Origin: Nocardioides glacieisoli | GTDB lineage: Bacteria > Actinomycetota > Actinomycetes > Propionibacteriales > Nocardioidaceae | Assembly (NCBI RefSeq): GCF_004137245.1 | Contig: NZ_SDWS01000007.1 | Coordinates: 248,001-312,000 of the forward strand | Length of the DNA: 64,000 nucleotides | Reading direction: 5' to 3' | Shown: positions 28,518 to 37,174 of the stretch, piece after piece | How positions within the stretch are numbered: position 1 is the first letter of the stretch | Layout of the letters: the number at the start of each line of letters is the position of its first letter | Notes under the pieces: model-generated | The model's input: the letters and a program-made list of their open reading frames with translations, nothing else | Told to the model about the DNA's origin: nothing | Databases searched by the model: none | Program-made: the position numbers and the translations under genes

Positions 28518-30239
28518 GTGCCGGACTTCGAGGTCGAGGGCAACCCCGGCAACATCCGCGCCAAGGTCGTCACGATGGAGCAGAAGGGCCAGCTCTTCTA
28601 CGACACCGGCGACGCGCTGTCGAAGATCGACGTGTCCGGCTGGACCGGCCGTGCCGCCGACGAGTTCCGCGAGGCGCACGACCTCGAGCCCGAACGCTGG
28701 ATCCAGTCGGGCAACGGCTTCAAGAAGGCCGCGGCGGGACTGACGACGTACGCCGGTGCGCTCGAGGACGGGCAGCGCCGGGCGGGAGAGGCCAAGGCGG
28801 AGTACGAGCGCGGGCAGCGCGAGTCGGAGAGCGCGCGCACCCAGTACGACTCCTACATGGGCCGGATGCGCACCTACTGGGCCAGCGGCGGCACCGACCA
28901 GGCCGAGCCGTTCGTCGACTGGGGCGACCCGATCCAGCAGGAGGCACTGCGGGCGATGCAGGCCGTTCGCGCGGACCTCGACAACGCCGCGGCCGTCTGC
29001 GCCGGGCAGGTGAAGGCAGGGTGCGCCGACGCGCCGGAGGAACCCAACTGGCTCGAGTCGGGGCTGAAGTTCGTCGGCGGGATCTTCGAGGGGGCCGGCG
29101 AGGCCGTCTGGGACCTGTTGACGATGACGCCCTTCAGCCCGGTCAACCTCGTGATCGACCACTACAAGCTCGCGACGGGCGACATCACGCCCGAGGAGCT
29201 GATGACCAAGTACGAGCTCTCGGCCGAGAACGCGTGGACGATGGCCCAAGGCATCTACACCGGCCTGACGACCGACCCGGTCGGCTTCGGAAAGGAGCTC
29301 GGCAAGAGCCTGCTCGACTGGGACACCTGGGCCGACGACCCGGCCCGGGCGATCGGACACCTCGTGCCCGACGCCATCGTCGCCGTCGCGACCGCCGGCA
29401 CCGGCGCCCTCGCCACCCGCGGCGTCAAGGGTGGCCTGGACGCGATCGACGCCCTCGGTGACATGAGCAAGCTCCGACACCTCGACGACCTGGGCGACCT
29501 GCGGCACCTCGACGACCTCGGTGACGGCTCGCGGATCTACTCGATGATGGACGACGTCCCGCACCGCTCGGCCTTCTCGCCCGAGCAGCTCGGCCGCAGC
29601 CAGGTCACCGACGACCTCCTCTCCAGCCACGGCCTCACCCGCGACCAGGCGATCGACCTCATCAACAAGCCCGTCTCGCAGCTGACGCCGGACGAGTGGC
29701 GCACGATGCGCGCGCTCGAGGGCGACATCGTCAAGCCCGACGCCAGCACGGTGATGCAGAAGGTCATCTCGCCCGAGATGGCCGACCGCTACATCATGGG
29801 ACGCGACCCCGACTTCAACGTCAACGAGGTCCGCGGTTCGGTGACGCGTGCCGACGACACCAGCCAGCTGACGACGCCCGGGCAGATCCACGACGGCCTG
29901 CGGCTCGACTACGACGGCACCACGTTCCGGCCCGACGACGACAGCACCCACCTGATCCGCTTCGCCACGGACGACCCCCGCTTCGAGTCCCCGCTCCGGT
30001 CGGAGATGGGCCAGACGACGCAGGGCAGCTACGACGGCTGGAAGGACCCGTTCACCGGCAACGGCTTCACCAAGTCCGGCGACGACATCATCCCGGAGTA
30101 CCAGTCCTACCCCGACGCCGCCGGCAACGCGGGTGTGCCGATGAGGGACGGTGCGGAGATGTGGGAGGTTCTCCCCGACGGGAACCAGCGCCTGACGGCC
30201 GTGCTGCGCGACGGCGAGTGGATCCCGCAGGGCAACTAG
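28518..30239 (+). CDS. WXG-headed polymorphic toxin candidate (type VII effector)
   Basis: 573 aa. N-terminal helical region (1-150) with WTG at 42-44 (SGWTGRAADEFREAH), a WXG100-like export domain. A helical middle region (about 175-345) includes Gly/Ala-rich TAGTGALATRGVKGG. The C-terminal module (about 405-573) has no strong family match I can name. It reads as alternating strands with R439/R444 in VRGSVTRADD, GLRLDYDGTTF, HLIRF, and finally AEMWEVLPDG (E547, E550). The arginine-then-late-glutamate order recalls ADP-ribosyltransferase folds, but the fit is by eye only. Downstream are two unknown proteins and an ADP-ribosylglycohydrolase. The start lies 1 base after the WXG partner gene. 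Confidence 0.75.
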   Translation: MPDFEVEGNPGNIRAKVVTMEQKGQLFYDTGDALSKIDVSGWTGRAADEFREAHDLEPERWIQSGNGFKKAAAGLTTYAGALEDGQRRAGEAKAEYERGQRESESARTQYDSYMGRMRTYWASGGTDQAEPFVDWGDPIQQEALRAMQAVRADLDNAAAVCAGQVKAGCADAPEEPNWLESGLKFVGGIFEGAGEAVWDLLTMTPFSPVNLVIDHYKLATGDITPEELMTKYELSAENAWTMAQGIYTGLTTDPVGFGKELGKSLLDWDTWADDPARAIGHLVPDAIVAVATAGTGALATRGVKGGLDAIDALGDMSKLRHLDDLGDLRHLDDLGDGSRIYSMMDDVPHRSAFSPEQLGRSQVTDDLLSSHGLTRDQAIDLINKPVSQLTPDEWRTMRALEGDIVKPDASTVMQKVISPEMADRYIMGRDPDFNVNEVRGSVTRADDTSQLTTPGQIHDGLRLDYDGTTFRPDDDSTHLIRFATDDPRFESPLRSEMGQTTQGSYDGWKDPFTGNGFTKSGDDIIPEYQSYPDAAGNAGVPMRDGAEMWEVLPDGNQRLTAVLRDGEWIPQGN

Positions 30240-30264
30240 TGGCGGACGACCGAGGAGCGACGAC

Positions 30265-30654
30265 GTGCAGGTGAGCCACGCCGAGGGCGAGTACCGCGGC
30301 AGGCGCTACGAGCTGCTGTTCCACGGGGACGGCTGGCGCGCGCTGGCGCACGGCGGTGCCCCTGAAGGCGAGTTCCCGGACGCCCTCGAGTTCGGCTCCA
30401 ACAGCCGCGGGGAGTGGGTGAAGCTGCCCACCGCGCAGGTGACGTGGTGGCGCGTGGGCGTCAGCGCCGTGTGGAAGGGTGAGCGGGTGGCGGTCGTCGG
30501 GAGCGAGCACGACGACACGGTGGGCGTGACGACGACCGATCCTCGTCGGGCAGCCAGGCTCGGGATCCCGGGCGACCAGCACCAGGGGTGGCTCGGGCGT
30601 GCGCCGGTCGCCGAGCTGAGCGACGTCGAGGTGTCCGAGGAGAAGGTGTCATGA
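30265..30654 (+). CDS. Hypothetical protein, candidate immunity protein
   Basis: 129 aa, cytoplasmic, no signal peptide. Beta-rich: YRGRRYELLFHGDGWRALAH, EWVKLPTAQVTWWRVGVSAV, GERVAVVGSEHDDTVGVTTT, then an acidic tail AELSDVEVSEEKVS. GAGGAG lies 7 bases before the GTG start, 25 bases after the toxin-candidate stop, and the gene overlaps the next one (ATGA). Small genes directly 3' of polymorphic toxins usually encode the cognate immunity protein; here that is inference from position only. No homolog recognised. Confidence 0.65.
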   Translation: MQVSHAEGEYRGRRYELLFHGDGWRALAHGGAPEGEFPDALEFGSNSRGEWVKLPTAQVTWWRVGVSAVWKGERVAVVGSEHDDTVGVTTTDPRRAARLGIPGDQHQGWLGRAPVAELSDVEVSEEKVS

Positions 30655-31481
30655 CCAGCAACGATCCCGACCGGCTCGTGCTGCAGAAGCTGCTCACGGC
30701 AGACCTGGGCAAGGCCATCGTCGAGGACGGCTACGACCACGTCGGCGGCATCGTCGTGAGCGCGGCCGACGCGGTCACGCTCGACACCCCCGACCGCCTG
30801 CTCGCCGCCTACGGGTTCGAGGCCAGCGGCCAGGAGTACGTCGACGTGGTGCGCTTCGCGGCGCCGCCGCTCGCCCGGCTCGAGCGCCCGTCCGCCGAGG
30901 AGCGGTCCTGGCCGACGTACCCCACCGGTTTCCTGCGCGCGGACGCCGTCGTCCCGGTGTGGGAGCTCGCCCGCACCCGCTACTCCTACGGTGCGGAGTA
31001 CTGGCGGATCCGCTCCGACGGCGAGCAGAAGTGCCTGTCGGCCTACCAGGGGGCAGCGCGAGGCTGGCGTGGCGCGCAGGGCTGGAGACCGTGGAGCCCG
31101 CTGGTCGGGCCGCGCGCCCGGTGGCGCGGTGCGGAGCTCGTCGCCGACGTGGTCGGCGACGGCGTTCTGGTGAGCGCGGCGGCCGATGCCGGGCCGGAGG
31201 GCTGGGAGCAGGTGCGGCCGGGAGTCTGGACCGCGGCGCTGCCGCTGCAGGAGTGCGAGATCTTCGAGGTCGTCCTGACGGCGACCTGGCGCGACGTCCC
31301 GGTCCGTGTGCTGCGGTCCGACGGCACCACCAGCCACCTGCTGGTCCTGTCCGATGACGAGGAGCAGGCCCTGTCCGTCGGGGCGAACCTCGTCGAGCCG
31401 GGCGTCTACGAGGCCACGGCGCCGACCGATGAGCTGGTCGATGTGCAGGGTGTCACCAACGAGCTCGACGCGGCCGGATGA
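30651..31481 (+). CDS. Hypothetical protein of the toxin locus
   Basis: 276 aa, cytoplasmic. The N-terminal part LVLQKLLTADLGKAIVEDGY leads to strands and a segment with many aromatic residues (AEYWRIRSDG, RGWRGAQGWRPWSPLVGP), then a C-terminal region of Val-rich strands (ADVVGDGVLVSAAAD, VPVRVLRSDG). No enzymatic motif was recognised. The ATGA overlap with the 129-aa gene argues for coupled expression and stoichiometric production. It could be a second immunity protein or a conserved accessory of the secreted toxin. Low certainty about function, good certainty that it is a real gene. Confidence 0.65.
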   Translation: MTSNDPDRLVLQKLLTADLGKAIVEDGYDHVGGIVVSAADAVTLDTPDRLLAAYGFEASGQEYVDVVRFAAPPLARLERPSAEERSWPTYPTGFLRADAVVPVWELARTRYSYGAEYWRIRSDGEQKCLSAYQGAARGWRGAQGWRPWSPLVGPRARWRGAELVADVVGDGVLVSAAADAGPEGWEQVRPGVWTAALPLQECEIFEVVLTATWRDVPVRVLRSDGTTSHLLVLSDDEEQALSVGANLVEPGVYEATAPTDELVDVQGVTNELDAAG

Positions 31482-31560
31482 TCGGAGCGGCGATGGTCTC
31501 TGACCTGACGCACGTCGAGGAGCGAGTGACCTCCCTCCACCCGAGGAGCCGCGAGGCGCG

Positions 31561-32529
31561 ATGACGGTCCAGCCGCAGGGTGGGACGACCGACCGCGTCG
31601 AGGGCACGCTGCTCGGCGGGGCGTGCGGCGACGCGCTCGGGGTGCCGTACGAGTTCGGGTCGGCGCCGCTGGCCGCGGGCGAGGTCCCGCGGATGATCGG
31701 CGGCGGGCTCGGCCCCTACGCTCCCGGCGAGTGGAGCGACGACACCCAGATGGCCGTGGTCATCGCCCGGGTTGCTGCCGAGGGTGGCCTCGGCGACGGG
31801 GCCGCGCTCGACGCGGTCGTCGAGGGCTGGACCGACTGGCTGCGCGGCGGTGCCTCGGACGTCGGCAACCAGACCCGGGCGGTGCTGGGCGAGGTCGCCG
31901 CGGGGTCGCGCTCCACGCCGGCGGAGGACGCCCGGCTGGCGTCGTACGGCCTGCACGCCCGGACCGGTCACACCGCCGGCAACGGCTCGCTGATGCGCAC
32001 GGCGCCGGTGGCCCTCGCGTTCCTCGACGACCCCGCGGCCCTCACCGAGCGGGCGCGCGCGATCTCGGGGCTGACCCATGCGGACCCCCTCGCCGGCGAC
32101 GCGTGCGTGCTGTGGTGCCACGCGATCCGCGTCGCCGTGCTCGACGGGGTCGTGCCGGACCTCGCGGACCTGGTCGCCGAGCTCCCGGCCGAGCGCCGGG
32201 ACCGGTGGGCCGGCTGGGTCGCCGACGCCGAGAACGGCCACCCCGCTGACTTCGCCCCCAACGGCTTCGTCGTCACCGCCCTCCAGGCCGCGTGGAGCGC
32301 GATCCGGCACCCGTGGCCGGATGACTCACCGACGGTCGGCGGTCTGGTTGCCGCAGTGCACGCGGGCAACGACACGGACACGGTGGCCGCGATCGCCGGG
32401 GCGGTGCTGGGTGCCGCGCACGGCGCGACGTCACTCCCGCAGCAGTGGCTGGACGACGTGCACGGCTGGCCCGGCCTGCGGGCCGACGACCTGCGCGACC
32501 TCGCTCGCCGGGTGTCCCGCCGGCGCTGA
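31561..32529 (+). CDS. ADP-ribosylglycohydrolase (DraG/ARH family)
   Basis: 322 aa, all-alpha enzyme with a binuclear Mg site that hydrolyses ADP-ribose from modified proteins or nucleic acids. Ligand motifs are present: GGACGDALGVPYEFG at 19-33, SDDT at 59-62 (first metal), AGNGSLMRTAPVAL (about 139-152), HADPLAGDAC (173-182), and HAGNDTDTVAAIAGAV (267-282) supplying the second metal through D271/D273. All key residues appear intact, so an active hydrolase is expected. It lies 79 bases after the unknown 276-aa gene, on the same strand as the toxin candidate. No nitrogenase genes are near, so the classic DraG role is unlikely; reversal of a toxin's ADP-ribosylation is the favoured but unproven idea. 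Confidence 0.93.
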   Translation: MTVQPQGGTTDRVEGTLLGGACGDALGVPYEFGSAPLAAGEVPRMIGGGLGPYAPGEWSDDTQMAVVIARVAAEGGLGDGAALDAVVEGWTDWLRGGASDVGNQTRAVLGEVAAGSRSTPAEDARLASYGLHARTGHTAGNGSLMRTAPVALAFLDDPAALTERARAISGLTHADPLAGDACVLWCHAIRVAVLDGVVPDLADLVAELPAERRDRWAGWVADAENGHPADFAPNGFVVTALQAAWSAIRHPWPDDSPTVGGLVAAVHAGNDTDTVAAIAGAVLGAAHGATSLPQQWLDDVHGWPGLRADDLRDLARRVSRRR

Positions 32530-32531
32530 CG

Positions 32532-35111
32532 TCACCCCCGGCGCACCCCGGTCACCTTGCCCTTGCCCGACAGCTCGACCGTCATCAGCACCCGCTGCTT
32601 GCCCGGCTTCTTCGCGCAGTAGGTGAACGTCCGACCCAGCCGCTGCCACGGCTGCCCGACCCGCTGCATCAGCGCCCTGGCCCGCAGGCCGGTGTCCGCG
32701 GCCCGGGTGAAGGCCCGCACGGACTTCCGCAGCGCGGGGTTGCGGCACGAGTCGGGCGCGATGCCCCACGAGCGCTCCCACGTCTGGAGGTAGGCCTCGG
32801 CGCCGCGGCCCAGGTCGGCACCGAGCGCAGACCCGTCGGCGCCGGCCACGTGCTGGACGTCCTCCACCCAGTCGGCGTACATCCCGTAGTGGGCGACGCC
32901 GTCGGTGTTGATGTCGAAGACCCGCTCACCGCTGCGCTGCTGGCTGATCGTGACTCCGTCGAGACCGGTGAAGGGGTACGTCACCGGGTCGGGCGCGCCG
33001 GCGCCGCGCGGGTCGCCCTGGGCGCCGAAGCCGTTCATGTCCGAGCCGAACCCGAACCCGAAGTAGAACCTCTTGTCGGTCCAGCCGAGGTGCTGGCGCC
33101 ACTTCTCCACGAAGCCGGTCGAGTCACCGGCGTAGGGCGCGACGAACCCGCCGAGGCGGTAGATGCGCGGGTAGGCGTCGGGGGTCGACCACGAGTGCGA
33201 GGACACGACGCCGACCGGACGACCGGCCGCCTGCTGCTGCTCGAGGTAGTCGAGGGCGGCGTTGCGTCCGGCGACGCTCATGTGGTCGGGGTCGAAGAGG
33301 ATCTTCTGGTCGATCATCGCCGACAGCAGCCGCTGTCCCAGTGGGCTGAGGCCGAGCTGGTTGCAGTGCGGACCCTTCGGGTAGATCGGCGCGGGCTGGA
33401 CGCCGAGGTCGCCGAAGAGCTTCCAGATGGCGCCGAAGATCGCGTCCTGCTGTGCCGCATCGTGGGGAGGGGTGCCCTGTGCACCCGCTCCGGTGAGGTC
33501 GCCGAGGTTGGGCGACTGGAGCCGGTCCTCGGTGCCGGGGGCGTACGTCGTGGGGCAGGTCTGCATGCGTAGGAACGATCCGGTGCTGAGGAAGTTGGCG
33601 CTGTTGGTCAGCGGGCCGATCGTCCCGGCGTCGCCGGCCACGCCGGTGAAGGCGTTGTCGAACTTGTTGGTCAGCTCCATCTGGCTGACGCCGAGCTTCT
33701 TCATCTCGGCGAGCTCGGCCAGCATCTGCTCCTCGGTGCAGGTCGGGCGCCCGAGCTGCACGTTGCACCCCAGCGGGACCGACGTCTCCATGCCCATCAC
33801 CACCGCGAGCTTGCCGGCGTTGATCACCTTGCGGGCCTCGAAGGGGCTGGTGACGATGCGGTACCAGCCGCGGCCGGGGCCGCCGTACTGCGCGTCGATG
33901 TAGTCCTGCATCGCCCGCATGTCCTGGGCCTGGAGGCGCACGGAGTCGCGGTCGTCGCACGAGTTCTTCTTGAGCGGGTAGACCGTGCAGAGGATGTGGT
34001 TCTCGGTGAGCAGGCTGGTGTGGATGCGCAGCCCCGCACGCCACGAGCGCTCGAGCCACTTGTAGTAGACCTGCTGGTGCGTCAGGGAGTGCGGGTTGGG
34101 CCAGTAGGAGAACGTCGGCCAGCCCACCGGGTCGTGCCCGCTGCCGGGCGTGTTGCCGGACAGGACGTCCTCGAGCGCGGCGCCGCGGCCGTCGGCGAGC
34201 TGGTGGTCGGGGCAGTCGACGAGCGCGGCGGCAGCGCCGTACTTGTGGAACGGCGGGCTGCAGATCACCCGGCCGCCGAGGAACTCGTGGGTCTGGCCGT
34301 GGACGTGCGGGTCGACGTAGCCGCGGACCTCCTGGTAGCCCGTGACGCCGCCGAACGGACGTCCGCTGACGTTGGTCTCGACCTCGGGGAACGCCGTGCA
34401 CCCGGTCGTGCGGCGCAGCGCGAACGGCTCGGCCGTGCCGGTCGCGAACCCGCTGCGCAGGGCCCGACCGTCGGCGAGGGTGAAGGTGAAGCGGCCCCTG
34501 CCCGTCTGCCGGACCGTCCAGTCCGACTCCGGCGACGGCGCCGCTGCCCAGGCCGCGCCACCGGAGGCGGCAGCGGCGAGGAACGTCCGGTCGGGCGCGT
34601 AGAGGAGGTAGCTGCCGAGGCCGGTGGCCTGGAAGGTGAGGGGCTGCCCGCCGAGGGAGTAGCAGCCGCCGGCCATGGCGTACACGCTCTCGGGCACCCG
34701 CTGCCGCTTGCTCCGCAGGGGGACGCCGACCAGGCGCGGCTCCCGCTGCGTGCGCTGCATGGCGACGCGAGCGCGGCTCGCCGCGCGCTGGGCCGGGGTG
34801 GTGCGGTCGGGGGCGGCGGCCGCCTCGCCGCTGCGGCTGATGGCGTTCTTGGTGGTCGGGTCGTCGTGGACGTGACCGTGCCCGTCGTCCGCGACGGGGG
34901 TGATCCCGCCCGACCCGGTGCCCGGGTGGGTGTGTGGCCGGCGCTCGGCCACGACCTCGGCCCGCTGCCGTGCCTGGGCGTCGTACGTCGACGTCAGGTT
35001 GGGCGCCCCGCCCCCGACCGGGGCCGCGGTCAGCATCCCGCCGACCACCAGTCCGCCCGAGGCCAGGAGGGAGAGGAGCAGGCGGTGCGCGTGGCGGGGC
35101 GTCTGGGTCAC
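32532..35111 (-). CDS. Large secreted metal-dependent hydrolase-like protein
   Basis: 859 aa. Signal peptide (hydrophobic 12-30), then a proline/charge-rich propeptide-like region to about 130 including HTHPGTGSGGITPVADDG. A domain with YVDPHVHGQTHEFLGGRV follows, resembling the HxH first-strand metal motif of amidohydrolases. Further barrel-like strands include GKLAVVMGMETSVPLGC, ILFDPDHMSVAGR, VGVVSSHSWST and FGFGFGSDMNGFG. The H/H/E/H/D-type residues in these strands suggest a binuclear TIM-barrel hydrolase related to membrane dipeptidases or amidohydrolases. Many cysteines (e.g. TCTEEQ, QTCPTTYAPG) agree with an extracellular location. GTG start. Convergent with the DraG gene, 2-base gap. 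Substrate unknown. Confidence 0.8.
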   Translation of the reverse strand: MTQTPRHAHRLLLSLLASGGLVVGGMLTAAPVGGGAPNLTSTYDAQARQRAEVVAERRPHTHPGTGSGGITPVADDGHGHVHDDPTTKNAISRSGEAAAAPDRTTPAQRAASRARVAMQRTQREPRLVGVPLRSKRQRVPESVYAMAGGCYSLGGQPLTFQATGLGSYLLYAPDRTFLAAAASGGAAWAAAPSPESDWTVRQTGRGRFTFTLADGRALRSGFATGTAEPFALRRTTGCTAFPEVETNVSGRPFGGVTGYQEVRGYVDPHVHGQTHEFLGGRVICSPPFHKYGAAAALVDCPDHQLADGRGAALEDVLSGNTPGSGHDPVGWPTFSYWPNPHSLTHQQVYYKWLERSWRAGLRIHTSLLTENHILCTVYPLKKNSCDDRDSVRLQAQDMRAMQDYIDAQYGGPGRGWYRIVTSPFEARKVINAGKLAVVMGMETSVPLGCNVQLGRPTCTEEQMLAELAEMKKLGVSQMELTNKFDNAFTGVAGDAGTIGPLTNSANFLSTGSFLRMQTCPTTYAPGTEDRLQSPNLGDLTGAGAQGTPPHDAAQQDAIFGAIWKLFGDLGVQPAPIYPKGPHCNQLGLSPLGQRLLSAMIDQKILFDPDHMSVAGRNAALDYLEQQQAAGRPVGVVSSHSWSTPDAYPRIYRLGGFVAPYAGDSTGFVEKWRQHLGWTDKRFYFGFGFGSDMNGFGAQGDPRGAGAPDPVTYPFTGLDGVTISQQRSGERVFDINTDGVAHYGMYADWVEDVQHVAGADGSALGADLGRGAEAYLQTWERSWGIAPDSCRNPALRKSVRAFTRAADTGLRARALMQRVGQPWQRLGRTFTYCAKKPGKQRVLMTVELSGKGKVTGVRRG

Positions 35112-35216
35112 GGCGGTCCTCGAGTCACGTCGGCGTGTGGGTGCGTCAGGGGTGCAACGAACCTCGCCCCTGCCGGGTCACGTGGCGACCGTTCGGCCCG
35201 GGCGTAGCCTCGGGTC

Positions 35217-35765
35217 GTGCGCAGGTGTCTGACCACGGTGGTGCTGGCGATGATCGCTGCCGTGCTTGTCCCCGTGTCGGCTGTCGCGCCGGCGGGGGCC
35301 CGTCCCGCGTCCGACGGGCGCGCGTCCGCTGCGATGCTCGGCCGGCTGTCGATCCCCGCCATCGGCGTCGACGCGGGGATCATCCCCGTCGGCGTCACGG
35401 ACCGGGGTGAGCTCGCGATCGGCCGCAGCGTCCGCGACGTCTACCGCTGGCGTGACGGTGTCGTCCCGGGTCAGGACGGCAGCGCCGTGCTCGCCGGCCA
35501 CACCTGGTCGAAGGGACCCGGCGTCTTCGACCGGCTCGGTCGGCTGGAGGTCGGGGACCGGGTCGCCGTCGGCCGGAACCGCTTCGAGGTGACGCGCGTG
35601 CGCCGGGTGACGCACCTGTCGAGGAGCGAGGTGGCTGCGCTCTTCTCCGACCGCGGCCCGGCCCGGCTCGTCCTCATCACCTGCGGTGACCGCGACAACA
35701 CGACCGGCGTCTACCGCACCCGGATCATCGTCGAAGCGCGGATGTCCCGGCCGGTCCGCCGCTGA
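35217..35765 (+). CDS. Class F sortase
   Basis: 182 aa. N-terminal signal/anchor (CLTTVVLAMIAAVLVPVSAV), then a sortase beta-barrel: GRLSIPAIGVDAGIIPVG (first strand), the histidine in SAVLAGHTWSKGPGVF, the catalytic cysteine in RLVLITCGD, and the arginine in GVYRTRIIVEA. The spacing and the HTW and TCG variants fit class F sortases of actinobacteria, which lack a dedicated pilin cluster. It should act outside the membrane, cleaving and transferring cell-wall sorting-signal proteins. No LPxTG substrate is encoded in this window. Its last 41 bases overlap the 3' end of the opposing IclR gene. Confidence 0.93.
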   Translation: MRRCLTTVVLAMIAAVLVPVSAVAPAGARPASDGRASAAMLGRLSIPAIGVDAGIIPVGVTDRGELAIGRSVRDVYRWRDGVVPGQDGSAVLAGHTWSKGPGVFDRLGRLEVGDRVAVGRNRFEVTRVRRVTHLSRSEVAALFSDRGPARLVLITCGDRDNTTGVYRTRIIVEARMSRPVRR

Positions 35766-36504
35766 CCCTGCGCGTCAGGCGCTCGGCCGTGGCGGTGACG
35801 GCGGCGGCGATCGCCGTGACGTCGGTCGACTCGTCGCTGGGGAAGGTCACCGCGACCCCGGCGACCGGGTGGGCGTTGTGGTCGAGCACGGCCGCGGCGA
35901 CGCTCTGCAGGCCCGGCGTCACCTCCCCGTCCTCGCTCGCGTGCCCTCGCTGACGGGTCTCGCCGAGGAGGGAGCGCAGCGCGCTCAACGAGGCCGGTCC
36001 CTTGCCGTGGCGGTCGACGAACGCGCTCCGGTCGGGGTAGAGCGCGCGCACCTGGCTGGCCGGCAGCGCCGCCAGGATGGTGCGTCCCGACGCGGTGAGA
36101 TGGGCCGGGAGTCGTACGCCGACGTCGGTCACCAGCGGTGGTCGACCGGGCGCGCGCTCCTCGATGACGTAGAGGACGTCGCGGCCGTGGAGCACGGCGA
36201 GGTGGGCGCCGTGCCCGGTGCGGTCGACCAGCTCGGCGAGCGGCCTCCGGGCCAGCCGGGCCAGCGGCTCCTGGCGGGTGAAGCCGCTGCCCACCTCGAA
36301 CGCCGCGACGCCGAGGCCGTAGCGGTGCTCGTCGGGCAGGTGCACGACGAAGCCCTCGTCGATCATCGTGTTGAGCAGGTGGTACGCCGTGCTCCGCGGG
36401 AGGTCGCACGCCCGCATCACCCGGTCGAGCGGCACCGGGTCGGCCTGCGTGGCCAGGAACCGCAGCACCCGCAGGGTGCGGGTGGCGGCGGGTACCTGGC
36501 TCAC
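35725..36504 (-). CDS. IclR-family transcriptional regulator
   Basis: 259 aa. N-terminal winged helix TLRVLRFLATQADPVPLDRVMRACDLPRSTAYHLLNTMIDEGFVV (about 8-55), then the IclR effector domain with GRTILAALPASQVRALYP and SVAAAVLDHNAHPVAGVAVTFPS. The GTG start at 36504 precedes the helix-turn-helix closely. IclR proteins commonly control catabolic genes, and hutH begins about 0.8 kb away on the other strand beyond one small gene. A role in histidine utilisation is therefore possible, though the target cannot be read from the sequence. The 3' end overlaps the convergent sortase gene by 41 bases. Confidence 0.9.
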   Translation of the reverse strand: MSQVPAATRTLRVLRFLATQADPVPLDRVMRACDLPRSTAYHLLNTMIDEGFVVHLPDEHRYGLGVAAFEVGSGFTRQEPLARLARRPLAELVDRTGHGAHLAVLHGRDVLYVIEERAPGRPPLVTDVGVRLPAHLTASGRTILAALPASQVRALYPDRSAFVDRHGKGPASLSALRSLLGETRQRGHASEDGEVTPGLQSVAAAVLDHNAHPVAGVAVTFPSDESTDVTAIAAAVTATAERLTRRVSGGPAGTSALRR

Positions 36505-36547
36505 GACGTCATGCGGGGTTGGGTCGGGGGCTTGTCCGGAGTGGTCG

Positions 36548-37174
36548 TCAGGCCTTGTCGGAGTCCTTGCGGGTGAACCAGCCGCCACCGTCGTCGGTCT
36601 TCTCGATCGGCTTGCCCGGCATCTCCTGGGCACCGCGCGTGCGCTGCGGGAGGCCCGGGGTCCTCGCCTGCTCGTCGGCGGTGGTCGGCTGCTCCGGCGC
36701 GGTCTCGTGCGTGGTCTCGGGCGCGGCCTCGGGGGTGGTCTCGTGCGTGGTCTCGTGGCTGGTCTCGGGCGCGCGGTTGGCCTCCGACGGCGGGGTGGGC
36801 TGCTGGTCGACGCTGCCCGGCACCTGCGGGGAGTAGTCGTCCGACCGGTGGTCCACGCGGGGGTCGAGGCGGTCGGCGTCGCGCACCTGCGCCTCGTGCT
36901 CGGCCTCGACCTGCTGGGCGGCGACCTGTGCCTCGCGGGCCTCGGCCTCGGCCCGCTCGGCCTGCAGCCGTGCTTCCTCGGCCTTCCGCTCCGCCTCGGC
37001 CGCGTCCTGCTGGGCCGGCGCGATCGTGGTCTGGGCCTGGGACGCGGCCTGGCCGCGCAGCTCCTCGGCGTGGGCGATCTTGGCGTCCTTGTTGCGCTTG
37101 TTGATGAGGAGGGCCGCGACCGCGGCCACGACCAGGACGACGACGATGATGATGACGATGGTGGTGGTGGTCAC
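36548..37174 (-). CDS. Membrane-anchored coiled-coil protein with disordered tail
   Basis: 208 aa. N-terminal membrane segment (TIVIIIVVVLVVAAVAALLI, about 5-24), basic stop NKRNKD, and an Ala/Glu/Gln-rich coiled coil (EELRGQAASQAQ to EHEAQV, about 35-95). A low-complexity tail with repeats of the ETTHETTPEAAPE kind (about 140-166) ends in GGGWFTRKDSDKA. A purine-rich AAGAAGGA site precedes the GTG. The layout matches actinobacterial envelope proteins with a single N-terminal anchor and a cytoplasmic or external rod; no function is known. It lies 43 bases upstream of the IclR gene. Confidence 0.8.
   Translation of the reverse strand: MTTTTIVIIIVVVLVVAAVAALLINKRNKDAKIAHAEELRGQAASQAQTTIAPAQQDAAEAERKAEEARLQAERAEAEAREAQVAAQQVEAEHEAQVRDADRLDPRVDHRSDDYSPQVPGSVDQQPTPPSEANRAPETSHETTHETTPEAAPETTHETAPEQPTTADEQARTPGLPQRTRGAQEMPGKPIEKTDDGGGWFTRKDSDKA

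Noticed and set aside
31561..32529. DraG in its classic role of reactivating nitrogenase reductase
   Set aside because: No nif or draT genes in the window; the neighbourhood is a type VII-like effector locus.
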